Of a stretch of DNA of 64,000 bases, positions 1 through 9,462 are shown in pieces. Location: contig JAESRX010000012.1 in assembly GCA_016764435.1 (NCBI GenBank), positions 1-64,000 on the forward strand, in the 5' to 3' direction. The position numbers and the translations under genes are program-made. The DNA comes from Flavobacteriaceae bacterium. GTDB taxonomy: Bacteria > Bacteroidota > Bacteroidia > Flavobacteriales > Flavobacteriaceae. The notes under the pieces are model-generated. The model was not told the origin of the DNA and ran no database searches. It saw nothing but the letters and a program-made list of their open reading frames with translations. How positions within the stretch are numbered: the first letter of the stretch is position 1; each line of letters starts with the position of its first letter.

Positions 1-96
1 AAAAAAACTGTAATTTTGTCAGTATCTCATTTTTAAGACCAAAATCTACAGAGGGGTCAACATCACCGGAATGAGGGGTCAACATCATCGGAATAT
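1..96. mobile_element. End of an IS element (probably IS21-like), cut by window edge
   Basis: Two head-to-tail 22-bp copies at 51-72 and 73-94 differ at one position; each starts GAGGGGTCAACATCA and ends CGGAAT. Short-spaced tandem repeats of about 22 bp are typical of IS21-family ends, from memory of that family. Just beyond the second copy, the flanking reading frame becomes recognisable desaturase sequence. No transposase is visible because the element continues left of the window. The family assignment is inference; the repeat and its position at the gene break are directly visible. Confidence 0.55.
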
Positions 97-795
97 CTAC
101 CAAACGTAAAAGATTATGATTCTGATTTGAAAATTACCAAACTAATTAGAATTATACCAAATAGTAAACATTTTTGGTTTCACAAGTATCAGTATATTTA
201 TGCCCCATTTGCTTACACAACATATTCATTATTTTGGATATTTATCAAAGACTTTGTGATTTTTTTCTCAAAAGACGAATACACCAAAAAGAAAGGCTTG
301 AAATATCATTTTTCATTTTGGACACAAAAAATATGCTATTTCACTTTTATACTTATATTGCCTTTATATTTCTGCAACCAAGTTTGGTCTATAGTTCTGA
401 CTGGTTTTATACTAATGCATTTGACACAGTCTTTATTTTTACTTTTCACTTTTTTTATGACACATCACGTTGAAGAAACAGAATATCCAACCACAGACGA
501 AAACGGTTATATAAAAACTTCTTGGTTAATGAATCAAGTAAAAAGTTCAAATGATATGCATCCATTTAGCGAAACAGCTAACTTCATATTTGGAGGATTT
601 AACAATCATATTGCTCATCATTTATTCCCGCATTTTCATCATATTCATTATCCAAAACTCAATAAAATTCTATACGAAACCTTACTTAGAAACGACATAA
701 AGCCAAACCAGACAACGTATTGGGGTGGCATTATCTCGCACTTAAAACTTCTAAAAAGAAGGAGCTATGACGACAATAAAAAAAACACACTATAA
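95..795 (+). pseudogene. Fatty-acid desaturase, 5'-truncated remnant
   Basis: The frame encodes the C-terminal part of a membrane fatty-acid desaturase: a conserved YDSD..K segment, a hydrophobic stretch around the YIYAPFAY region, the histidine box HHVEE and the final box HIAHHLFPHFHH. Acyl-lipid/acyl-CoA desaturases of this type are usually 320-370 residues and carry two earlier His boxes near the N-terminus, which are absent here. Sequence upstream of about position 95 is IS-end repeat, so the 5' half was probably removed by insertion. The apparent TTG start at 127 lies inside the domain and is not a true start. The remnant lacks iron ligands and should be inactive. Confidence 0.75.
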
Positions 796-948
796 TATGG
801 TATAAAAATAATAGCAGGTTTTGTGCTATAAAATGAAGTTCAATACATTTAATAAAAATTAGAGAATAGACGAAATTCAGTACTTTTTAATCGCTAGTAT
901 TCTTAGACCAATCGTTGGCGGTAATTTAGAATAATAAAACACCAACAT

Positions 949-1368
949 ATGATAAACACAGTCTGAACCAAAATAACTTTAATTGTTATTTTAGCCAATT
1001 TAATAATTGGGAATGGATTATTACTTACCAGCGGAAATAGTTCATTTACGGACGACGTAAATTATTTTTTAATGACCGGAATGTCAATCGCCTGTATCAC
1101 TTTTTATATCTTGTTTTTTAAATACTCTAATTTTGAAGTTTTCGGGAATTTTAAATTGATTCTAATTTCTGTTTTAAGCTGTATGATAATTCTTTTTTTA
1201 GGAAATGCGATTGCAATCCTTATTAAAAAACCAATGAATGAAGCCCTTTTGAATATACCAATAATAGTATTAATGGGGATTATCGGAAATTTCTTATTTT
1301 TTCCAATTCTATTGGGAATGGGATTATTAAATTTTGGTCTGATAACTTATCTGAAAACTAAAAAATGA
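949..1368 (+). pseudogene. Small membrane protein with an in-frame stop near its start
   Basis: The ATG at 949 opens MINTV, then TGA at 964-966, after which the frame runs without interruption to 1368. The downstream sequence is a continuous hydrophobic protein with about four membrane segments (ITLIVILANLIIG; MSIACITFYILFF; LILISVLSCMIILFLG; IPIIVLMGIIGNFLFF) ending in YLKTKK. TGA for TGG (Trp) is the simplest explanation, giving an ancestral protein of about 139 residues. An alternative is translation from the ATG at 1072, which would give 98 residues lacking the first membrane segment. I do not recognise the family. It sits in a decayed region between two element remnants. Confidence 0.55.
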
Positions 1369-1511
1369 AAGCAATAAAAAGAATATGAATACCCTTTATA
1401 ATTGTTGTGTTTGTTGCGACTCTAAAAACGGCGTAAGTTGTGGGTATTCAGAGGTGTAGTTGTGTTTGTTGTGGCGGTTTTATTAAGCCTATAAATTTAT
1501 ATATTTGAATT

Positions 1512-2727
1512 ATGGGAAGAAAGAAGCATGATACTGAGTTCAAGGTAATGATAGTAGAACTATTAAAGTCTGGAATGAAAGCAAAATAGATTAGTACAGA
1601 TTACGAGTTGGATGTAAGTATGATATCTCGATGGAAGCGAGAATACGAGATTAAATCAGGTGACTTTCCTAAAAGAAAAGAGTTGACTAAGGAGGAAATG
1701 GAACTAAAGGTCTTAAAAAAGGAGCTTCGCAACGTAACTATGGAGCGTGAACTATTAAAAAAGACGGTAAGCATCTTTTCCAAGAGCGACAGATAAGGTA
1801 TACATTCATTTTTAATAATGGAGTATCCTTCCCTGTTGAACAGATGTGTAAATGCATACGTGTAAGTAAAAACGCATTTTATCATTGGGAAAATAGTAAA
1901 GATTCGAGAGTACAGAATACTCTAAAGTAGTCTTGATGGATAGGATTAGCTATCATTTTATCGAAAGTAAAGAGATCTATGGGGTTCTAGAATTCAAAAA
2001 GAATTGGAGTGAGAAGGAGTGTGTTATTGCCGTTCCTACGTGGTCCTGTTAATGAAAGAAATGGGCTTACGAAGTGTTTTGAAGAAGAATTTTGTGGTAG
2101 CTACTGACTCTAAATACGATTGTCCTATTGTTGAAAATATATTAAACAGAGAGTTTGCCAGTTTGATAAAACTGGAGATAAATGGGTGTCAGATATTACC
2201 TATATACGTGTAAATGATGATTGGAATTACTTAACCACGATAATTGATTTAGCTGATAGAAAAGTGGTAGGTTGGTCATTAAGTAAAGACATGACCGCCA
2301 GAAATACCATTGTAAAAGCGTGGATTGCGGCTCGAAGAACAAGAGCTATTAATCCAGGGTTTATCTTTCATTCAGACAGAGGAGTGCAATATGCCTCTAA
2401 TAAAATGACTGCTATTTTAAATTTTAATAAGTAAATTACACAGCGTATGAGTAGAACTTCGGAGCACATCACGAATTCCTTAATTTGAAATAAAATCGTT
2501 GAGTAAAAGGTAATTGTTGGGATCATGCTGTTGCTGAGAGTTTTTTTAAATCCATAAAGTATGAGTGGCTCTATCGTTTCAAGTACATGTCATAGCTGCA
2601 ATTACACGAGTCGATAAATGAATATATCTCTTGGTACAATATCAAAAGATTACATTCAAGTTTAGGGTATTTATCACCGCTTGAAATGGAAATAAAACTA
2701 AAAAAGGAAATTAAGAAAGTGGCTTAG
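1512..2727 (+). mobile_element. Decayed IS3-family insertion sequence (orfA and orfB both broken)
   Basis: orfA starts at the ATG at 1512 and encodes a helix-turn-helix protein (ISRWKREYE) followed by a leucine-rich coiled coil, but carries TAG at 1587-1589 where CAG/Gln is expected. orfB follows in another frame from about 1796. It has stops near 1928, an rve/DDE core at 2186-2434 (first Asp in SDITYI, second in HSDRGVQY), and a frame change before the last segment around 2520-2727 (DHAVAESFF with the catalytic Glu, then YNIKRLHSSLGYLSP, typical of IS3 transposase ends). With several stops and at least one frameshift it cannot make transposase. Exact terminal inverted repeats were not identified. 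Confidence 0.85.
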
Positions 2728-2764
2728 TAAAATAGTCACCTATTTATTAGGAACTCCACTTTTA

Positions 2765-2835
2765 AAGTGGCACAAGTTGAACCATAAACACTGGCATAAC
2801 CGACCATAATCGGTGGCACTAACCGAACCGTGGTA
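2765..2835. repeat. Three TGGCA-type repeats, probable remnant of an IS end
   Basis: TGGCA recurs at 2768, 2792 and 2814, each followed by an AACCGA-like sequence (ACAAGTTGAAC, TAACCGACC, CTAACCGAACC), with 22-24 bp between copies. The spacing resembles the multiple terminal repeats of IS21-family elements, but the sequence differs from the repeats at 51-94, so it would belong to another element. No associated transposase frame is present on either side apart from the IS3 remnant, so it may instead be the damaged right end of that element. Confidence 0.35.
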
Positions 2836-3720
2836 GCCAAATGTATCACACGAGAGTGTACCTTATCGCTTGCAATCGATAAAATCACGGTCCTATGACT
2901 ATCACCTCCCTTCCACCCTTCTAATTAATTGATATAAACGCTAGCTTAGTGCTGCATTGCTAACCTCTATCCATAAAGGAATGAGAGGATACGGTTCTTA
3001 AAACCAACAAGAATTTAACGCATAGAAAAAACTGTAATACATGAAATATTCTCAACAACATTACTTTAAACTCCTTGTTTGATATAAAACATAAAACCAC
3101 CCATTTTCATAGGTGGCAATTAATTTATTTTAAGACCAATTAAAATAAAAAACGGATCATTTATTCAATAAACATCCATGTTTTGTTGTTATTTCACAGC
3201 TAAAATTTACGTAAAATACAGTAGGACAATGTCCACTATTTTAATAAAAATTTCCACAGGAATATATTTATTATTTTCTATAATCACTTTATCTGTAATG
3301 CTATTTAACCAGTGGTCTATCACTTGTTAAAACCATTGCTATTCCCTCCAGAATAAAAAAAATCAATTAAGATTGTTAGAAAAATCACCAAGGGGCTCTT
3401 CGTCTTAGTTTTCATAACAGAAAGAGTATTATCAAACTTAAAAAAATGACCTGCAGGTCGGAAAATTGGGAAATTTATCTTTTTAATATGTTTACTTTAC
3501 TTACAAGTCTACTGATCAGATGCTGCTTATAAGTATTACTGTTTTTTCTCTTTATGGAATATTAAACTAAATAGTTATTCCTTTTTACAGGACAAAACTA
3601 CAATGAAAAAATGATTAACACAAGTTAATTTGTCCATTTGAAAGATAAAACCATCCGTATGTTTGTGTTTTCGAGCACTATAAGGTTTGAGTAGCCTTTA
3701 TTTATTTTAAAATAAACACA
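2836..3720. other. Non-coding stretch, nothing recognised
   Basis: This AT-rich DNA between element remnants and the prfA terminator has no frame longer than a few dozen codons with plausible composition. A short complementary pair near 2968-2993 (CCTCTATCC and GAGAGGATAC-like) is too imperfect to call. No tRNA, riboswitch or promoter series was recognised. It is probably decayed mobile-element or gene debris. Confidence 0.4.
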
Positions 3721-3757
3721 AAAAAAAGTGTCTCATAATAACTATGAGACACTTTTT
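3721..3757. terminator. Bidirectional rho-independent terminator downstream of prfA
   Basis: A long perfect stem pairs AAAAAGTGTCTCATA with TATGAGACACTTTTT around a 5-nt loop, flanked by A and T runs on both sides, just downstream of the prfA stop codon on the minus strand. Confidence 0.9.
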
Positions 3758-3779
3758 TCTTTGTTTTTTGAAGATTCAA

Positions 3780-4856
3780 TTAAAATTCTTCTCCTAATTC
3801 TTTCAATTTAGTAGTGTTTTCTGCTAATTTTAATTCTTCCACTATTTTATGAATATCCCCATTAATGATATTTTGGAGGTCATACAATGTCAATCCAATT
3901 CTGTGTTCAGTAACACGTCCTTGAGGATAGTTATATGTTCTAATTTTTGCCGACCTATCACCACTAGAAACCAATGAATTTCTTTTTTCAGAATCCGCTG
4001 CTAATTTCTTCTCTAATTCTTGTTCATACAAACGAGAACGCAATACTTTCATTGCTTTGTCCTTGTTTTTATGCTGTGATTTTTGATCTTGACACTGTGC
4101 CACTAATCCGGTAGGAACGTGTGTTAAACGCACTGCAGAATAGGTCGTATTTACAGATTGCCCTCCAGGTCCTGAAGAACAAAAATAATCCACACGAATA
4201 TCACTTGTCTTTAATTCAATATCAAATTCCTCTGCTTCTGGCAAGACCATAACAGTCGCGGCTGAAGTATGTACTCTACCTTGAGTTTCCGTCTGAGGTA
4301 CACGTTGTACACGGTGTACACCTGATTCAAATTTTAAATCACCATAGACATCAGGTCCAGTAACACTGAAAATAATTTCTTTAAACCCTCCTGAAGTACC
4401 GTCACTTTGATCCTCTACTTCCACTTTCCATTTTCTATCAGAACAGTATTTGGTATACATACGGTATAAATCTCCTGCAAAAATACTTGCTTCGTCTCCT
4501 CCCGTACCTGCTCTAATTTCTATAATTACGTTTTTAGCGTCTTCTGGATCTTTAGGAATAAGCATAAACTTGATTTTATCCTCTAATTGAGGCAATCTCG
4601 TATTTCCTTCGTCCAATTCCATTTTTGCCATCTCTGTCATCTCTGCATCCGAATTGTCAGCAATAATTTCTTTGGCTTCTTTTATATTTAAAAGTACAGC
4701 TTTATACTCGTCAGCAATTTTCATTACTGCGTTTAAATCCTTGTACTCTTTATTTATTCTTATATATCGTTTTTGGTCCGTCATGATATCCGGTTGGATA
4801 ATCAAATCTGACACCTCGTCGAAACGTTGTTTTACTATTCTTAATTTATCTAACAT
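3780..4856 (-). CDS. prfA: Peptide chain release factor 1
   Basis: Class I release factor that reads UAA/UAG and triggers peptidyl-tRNA hydrolysis on the ribosome. The 358 residues match the usual RF1 length. An N-terminal helical domain is followed by the core with the GGQ catalytic loop ([12 protein letters not shown], about residues 230-240), a Lys/Arg-rich tail ([20 protein letters not shown]) and the [13 protein letters not shown] segment conserved in RF1. The start [12 protein letters not shown] is the normal N-terminus. It lies 50 bp downstream of purM on the same strand, so the two may be co-transcribed, and it is followed by a strong terminator at 3721-3757. Confidence 0.97.
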   Translation of the reverse strand: MLDKLRIVKQRFDEVSDLIIQPDIMTDQKRYIRINKEYKDLNAVMKIADEYKAVLLNIKEAKEIIADNSDAEMTEMAKMELDEGNTRLPQLEDKIKFMLIPKDPEDAKNVIIEIRAGTGGDEASIFAGDLYRMYTKYCSDRKWKVEVEDQSDGTSGGFKEIIFSVTGPDVYGDLKFESGVHRVQRVPQTETQGRVHTSAATVMVLPEAEEFDIELKTSDIRVDYFCSSGPGGQSVNTTYSAVRLTHVPTGLVAQCQDQKSQHKNKDKAMKVLRSRLYEQELEKKLAADSEKRNSLVSSGDRSAKIRTYNYPQGRVTEHRIGLTLYDLQNIINGDIHKIVEELKLAENTTKLKELGEEF

Positions 4857-4906
4857 TTACTTTAATTTCTTAATTACAAAAATACATTAATTCCTTTAGA
4901 ATGGAG

Positions 4907-6085
4907 CTAATATTCAAATGTCCCAAATTCACTTTCAATAGTTAACTTTTTAGCATCGGCAGCCTCTACTCTACCTACAATCTGTGCATCCACATTAAAA
5001 CTTTTTGAAATCGCTATAATGTCTGCTGCAATTTCAGAAGGCACATATATTTCCATACGATGTCCCATATTAAATACTTGATACATTTCTTTCCAGTCAG
5101 TTTGAGACTGTTCTTGAATCAATTCAAATAAGGGTGGCACCGCAAACATGTTATTTTTAATGATGTGTAAATTCTCCACAAAATGCAAAATTTTCGTTTG
5201 AGCTCCTCCACTACAATGGACCATTCCATGAATGTCAGAAGGTGTATATTTTTCTAATATTTTCTTAATAATCGGTGCATACGTTCTCGTTGGTGACAAT
5301 ACCAAACGTCCCGCATCTATCGGTGAATTTTTAACGGGGTCTGTCAATTTCATTTTCCCTGAATACACCAAATCTTCTGGGACTGCAGCATCAAAACTCT
5401 CTGGAAATTTTGTCGCTAATTCTTTTGAAAACACATCATGTCTAGCAGATGTTAAGCCATTGCTCCCCATACCTCCATTGTAGGAATTTTCATAAGTCGC
5501 CTGTCCAAAAGACTCCAATCCAACAATAACATCACCTGAAACAATGTTTGCATTGTCAATCACTTTAGCACGTGGCATACGAGCCGTTACGGTAGAATCT
5601 ACAATAATAGTACGTACTAAATCACCCACATCAGCCGTTTCTCCTCCCGTGGAATGAATAACTACACCGTGTTTCTTCAAATCAACTAACAATTCTTCCG
5701 TCCCGTTAATAATAGCAGATAACACTTCTCCTGGAATTAAGTTTTTATTTCTACCGATCGTAGAAGATAACAGAATATTTTCTGTTGCTCCAACGCAAAT
5801 TAAATCATCGATATTCATAATTAATGCATCCTGAGCAATGCCTTTCCATACGGAAACATCCCCTGTTTCTTTCCAATACATATACGCCAAGGACGATTTT
5901 GTACCAGCACCATCGGCATGCATAATCACACAATAATCCTTATCTCCTGTTAAATAATCAGGAATTATCTTACAAAATGCCTGAGGGTACAAGCCTTTGT
6001 CTACATTTTTAATCGCGTTATGCACATCTTCTTTTGATGCTGAAACACCACGCTGACTGTATCTTTTACTTATTTCTGAACTCAT
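4907..6085 (-). CDS. purM: Phosphoribosylformylglycinamidine cyclo-ligase (AIR synthase)
   Basis: Catalyses the ATP-dependent ring closure of FGAM to AIR in purine synthesis. The PurM/AIRS fold is shown by YSQRGVSASKEDV at the N-terminus, HADGAGTKSSLAY, the nucleotide-binding MNIDDLICVGA, HSTGGETADVGD around residues 143-155 and HCSGGAQTKILHF in the C-terminal domain. At 392 residues it is longer than the enterobacterial enzyme (about 345) but in line with what I recall for Bacteroidota PurM. The start MSSEISKRY is preceded by intergenic DNA shared with the divergent membrane-protein gene at 6193. prfA follows 50 bp downstream. Confidence 0.93.
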   Translation of the reverse strand: MSSEISKRYSQRGVSASKEDVHNAIKNVDKGLYPQAFCKIIPDYLTGDKDYCVIMHADGAGTKSSLAYMYWKETGDVSVWKGIAQDALIMNIDDLICVGATENILLSSTIGRNKNLIPGEVLSAIINGTEELLVDLKKHGVVIHSTGGETADVGDLVRTIIVDSTVTARMPRAKVIDNANIVSGDVIVGLESFGQATYENSYNGGMGSNGLTSARHDVFSKELATKFPESFDAAVPEDLVYSGKMKLTDPVKNSPIDAGRLVLSPTRTYAPIIKKILEKYTPSDIHGMVHCSGGAQTKILHFVENLHIIKNNMFAVPPLFELIQEQSQTDWKEMYQVFNMGHRMEIYVPSEIAADIIAISKSFNVDAQIVGRVEAADAKKLTIESEFGTFEY

Positions 6086-6192
6086 CCTTTTGGTATACTA
6101 TTAAGTTTTGCAAAAGTAAGTATTTTTTAAAAGTATTAAATCAATATTTCAATAATTATACTATTTTTAAGGTAATTATAACTAACTATATT

Positions 6193-7059
6193 ATGAAAAC
6201 TAGTATTCTCAAGACTTCTGAGTCCATTTTCAAACGAATTAAGAATATCTGGGAAAATACGATGACTAATAAAATAGTCAGCATTGTCCTTGTAGTCACT
6301 TTTATTGCCTCTACCATTCTTAGTTATTTAGACCGCAGTAATTTAATATCGCTAGGCTCTTGGGATGAATATTTTTCAAATCCATTTTTCTCTATAGAAA
6401 TATCCTTCACTTTATTACTGATTTTGGAATTACTGAGTTTGATTTTCGTACTGCCTAAATCGGTGGCTAAATCCGTTGGAAAACAATTAGAACTACTCTC
6501 TTTAATTTTTATCAGGGCTACTTTTAAAGAATTCAGTCATATTACAGACTTTGACTGGAACCACATGACGACTCCTATTATAAATATGATCTGTTATTCT
6601 TTTGGCGCCTTACTCATATTTGCCATTTTAGGTTTAAACTATAAATTACAATTACACACACCGCTCACAAAGACAGAGGATGATGTAAAGGAGTTTGTAC
6701 AATCCAAGAAACTACTTGCCCTGTTCTTACTGATCGCATTTGTAGTCATCGGTCTTTTAGACCTCAAAACATTAGCCTTGACAGGTGTCTACCTCGGGTC
6801 CTTCCATTCATTTTATACCATTTTAATATTCAGTGACATTATAATTGTTCTAATAGCACTTAGATACACCTTAAATTACTATAAAATATTTAGATATTCC
6901 GCCTTTGTTGTAGCTACTATTTTTATACGAATCGCGCTCTCTATAAAACCTTATTACGATGTTCTAATGGGAATAACAGCCGCTATTTTTGTTTTACTTC
7001 TTACTATTTCTTATAATTATTTTTTAAAGGACATCCCTCAGAAAAAGTTAGATGATTAA
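6193..7059 (+). CDS. Multi-pass membrane protein, unknown function
   Basis: 288 residues from the ATG at 6193; the frame is open further upstream, but that part overlaps purM and its promoter region. A short cytoplasmic N-terminus (MKTSILKTSESIFKRIKN) precedes about six or seven predicted membrane segments, including IVSIVLVVTFIASTILSY, FFSIEISFTLLLILELLSLIF, MICYSFGALLIFAILGL, LLALFLLIAFVVIGLL, FYTILIFSDIIIVLIAL and AAIFVLLLTISYNYFL. No catalytic or transporter motif was recognised. It is divergent from purM and closed by the hairpin at 7085-7113. Confidence 0.75.
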   Translation: MKTSILKTSESIFKRIKNIWENTMTNKIVSIVLVVTFIASTILSYLDRSNLISLGSWDEYFSNPFFSIEISFTLLLILELLSLIFVLPKSVAKSVGKQLELLSLIFIRATFKEFSHITDFDWNHMTTPIINMICYSFGALLIFAILGLNYKLQLHTPLTKTEDDVKEFVQSKKLLALFLLIAFVVIGLLDLKTLALTGVYLGSFHSFYTILIFSDIIIVLIALRYTLNYYKIFRYSAFVVATIFIRIALSIKPYYDVLMGITAAIFVLLLTISYNYFLKDIPQKKLDD

Positions 7060-7084
7060 AAAAACTCAATAACTACTTTACAAC

Positions 7085-7113
7085 AAAAGAGCCTGCAAAT
7101 GCAGGCTCTTTTT
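7085..7113. terminator. Bidirectional terminator between the membrane protein and glnN
   Basis: A perfect stem AAAAGAGCCTGCA / TGCAGGCTCTTTT with a 2-nt loop lies between two convergent genes, with A and T runs on either side. Confidence 0.9.
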
Positions 7114-7133
7114 ATATTATTTTATTCAAATTA

Positions 7134-9320
7134 TTATCGTGTAAATAACAACTCTCTATACTTGGTTAATGGCCATAACTCATCGTCTACCATTATTTCT
7201 AGTTTATCACAGTGGTAACGAATATCATCAAAGAATGGCAATACTACATCACAATAGGCTCTTGCTTTTTCTTCAGAATCCGCTATAACATTAGCTACTT
7301 TACGAGCTCCTATCATTTCATCTACTTTAGAGTGTATCACCGCAATATGTTCTGATATTTTAACGATTAATTTAATTTGCTCTGCCGCATGTATTTCAAA
7401 ATCATCTCCAAAAATAGTTTTCAATCCTGCTACATTTTCGATAATTGTATTCTGATAACGAATCGCCGTTGGCACTACATGGTTCCCTGCAATATCACCT
7501 AAAACACGAGACTCTATTTGAATACGCGATGTATACTCTTCTACTTCTATTTCGTAACGAGCTTCTACTTCTCTTTTATTCATCACCCCCATTTCTTCAT
7601 ACAAAGCGATTGCTTTTTCAGAAATTTTCACTCTTAAAGCTTCTGGAGTTTTTTTATTGTTACTTAGACCTCTCTTTGCGGCTTCAATTTCCCATGCTTT
7701 ACCATAGCCATTTCCTTCAAATAATATATTTTTAGAAGACTTGATGTATTCTCTCAATACATTGAAAATCGCTTCGTCCTTTTTAAGGTCTTTGGTCGCA
7801 ATTAACCCATCCACTTCTTTTTTAAATTCTTTCAATTGTTTGGCAACAATGGTATTTAAAACAGTCATTGGATTGGCACAATTTGCAGTAGACCCTACAG
7901 CTCTAAACTCAAATTTATTCCCTGTAAAAGCAAAAGGAGAAGTACGGTTACGATCTGTGTTATCCAATAAAATATTTGGAATTTTCCCCACTACATTTAA
8001 CTTAAGGTCTGTTTTTTCTTCTGGCGATAATTTACCGTTTGTCACATTCTCAAGATCCTGTAATACTCTGGTCAATTGCTGTCCAATAAACACAGAAATA
8101 ATAGCTGGAGGCGCCTCATTAGCTCCTAAACGATGATCGTTACTTGCAGAAGCAATGGCTGCTCTCAATAATTCTTCATTATCGTGAACGGCTTTTATTG
8201 TATTGATAAAAAACGTTAAGAATTGTAAGTTACTCATTGGAGTTTTTCCTGGCGCTAATAAATTAACCCCCGTATTTGTAGACAATGACCAGTTATTATG
8301 TTTCCCTGATCCGTTAATACCCGCAAATGGTTTTTCGTGTAATAACACTTTAAAATTATGACGAGCTCCTACTTTCCCCATCACATCCATCAATAAAGAA
8401 TTGTGATCTACCGCTAAATTAGACTCTTCATAAATAGGTGCCAATTCAAACTGGTTTGGAGCCACCTCATTATGACGTGTCTTCACTGGAATTCCTAACA
8501 ACATACATTCGGTTTCCAAATCGCGCATATAATCCAACGCTCTTCCTGGAATAGACCCAAAATAATGATCGTCTAATTGTTGTCCTTTTGCAGGGCTATG
8601 CCCTAAAAGAGTTCTACCTGTCAAGGTAATATCTGGACGACTTGCTGCTAATGCTTTATCTATTAAAAAGTACTCTTGTTCCCATCCTAAAGATGCCGTT
8701 ACTTTTTTAGTGTTTTTATCAAAATATTTACAGACGTCTACAGAGGCTTTATCTACTGCTTGTAAAGCGCGTAATAATGGTGTTTTATAATCCAAGGCTT
8801 CCCCTGTATACGATACAAATACCGTAGGAATACACAATGTAGTTCCGTAAATAAACGCAGGAGATGTAGGATCCCAAGCAGTATACCCACGTGCTTCGAA
8901 TGTATTTCTAATTCCTCCATTTGGAAAACTAGAAGCATCTGGCTCTTGCTGTACCAATTCGTTACCTCCAAATTTTTCGATCGCCATTCCATTTCCTATG
9001 GTCTCAAAAAAGGCATCGTGTTTTTCTGCTGTCCCACCTGTTAAAGGCTGAAACCAGTGTGTGTAATGTGTCACTCCTTTTTGCAATGCCCACTCTTTCA
9101 TAGATGATGAAATTTGATCTGCAATTTTACGATCAATTTTTTTACCATTGTCTATCGCTCCCAACACACTATTTCTAGCATCTTTAGTTAAATATTGGCG
9201 CATGGTATTTTCATCAAATACATTCTCTCCAAATAGATCCGAACGCTTTCCTCGTTCGTCAACAAATATTGGTTTTCTGTTTAAGGCTTCATTTAAAGCT
9301 TGAAATCTAAGTTTTGACAT
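7134..9320 (-). CDS. glnN: Type III glutamine synthetase
   Basis: ATP-dependent amidation of glutamate to glutamine, the main ammonium assimilation step. At 728 residues it is of the GSIII (GlnN) size, far longer than GSI (about 470). Signature segments are VTHYTHWFQPLTGGTAEKHDAF near residues 80-102, SLGWEQEYFLID (metal-binding Glu region), TRHNEVAPNQFELAP, LLHEKPFAGINGSGKHNNWSL and NRTSPFAFTGNKFEFRAVGS. The start MSKLRFQALNEAL agrees with family members. It stands alone, with the bidirectional terminator downstream and 142 bp of intergenic DNA to the CaCA exchanger gene upstream. Confidence 0.96.
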   Translation of the reverse strand: MSKLRFQALNEALNRKPIFVDERGKRSDLFGENVFDENTMRQYLTKDARNSVLGAIDNGKKIDRKIADQISSSMKEWALQKGVTHYTHWFQPLTGGTAEKHDAFFETIGNGMAIEKFGGNELVQQEPDASSFPNGGIRNTFEARGYTAWDPTSPAFIYGTTLCIPTVFVSYTGEALDYKTPLLRALQAVDKASVDVCKYFDKNTKKVTASLGWEQEYFLIDKALAASRPDITLTGRTLLGHSPAKGQQLDDHYFGSIPGRALDYMRDLETECMLLGIPVKTRHNEVAPNQFELAPIYEESNLAVDHNSLLMDVMGKVGARHNFKVLLHEKPFAGINGSGKHNNWSLSTNTGVNLLAPGKTPMSNLQFLTFFINTIKAVHDNEELLRAAIASASNDHRLGANEAPPAIISVFIGQQLTRVLQDLENVTNGKLSPEEKTDLKLNVVGKIPNILLDNTDRNRTSPFAFTGNKFEFRAVGSTANCANPMTVLNTIVAKQLKEFKKEVDGLIATKDLKKDEAIFNVLREYIKSSKNILFEGNGYGKAWEIEAAKRGLSNNKKTPEALRVKISEKAIALYEEMGVMNKREVEARYEIEVEEYTSRIQIESRVLGDIAGNHVVPTAIRYQNTIIENVAGLKTIFGDDFEIHAAEQIKLIVKISEHIAVIHSKVDEMIGARKVANVIADSEEKARAYCDVVLPFFDDIRYHCDKLEIMVDDELWPLTKYRELLFTR

Positions 9321-9462
9321 TGTAAAGCTGTTTTATTTACACAATTAAGATGCAAATCTACACTTTTTACGCAGAAAACAAAACGAACCCCTATTTTTTA
9401 TAGGGCATGACCTTCTTTTTTATGTAATTACATAAAATCACCCCCGTCAATTTAACATAAGA

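Noticed and set aside
50-95. CRISPR-like repeat at the left edge
   Set aside because: The two copies are directly adjacent with no spacer and sit at a gene break, so they are an IS end and not an array. No other array-like pattern occurs in the window.
2968-2993. Possible hairpin CCTCTATCC / GAGAGGATA
   Set aside because: The pairing is imperfect, there is no T run and no adjacent gene.
6034-6192. N-terminal extension of the membrane-protein frame
   Set aside because: It overlaps the purM start and its promoter DNA and has an unlikely composition; the ATG at 6193 starts a natural membrane-protein N-terminus.
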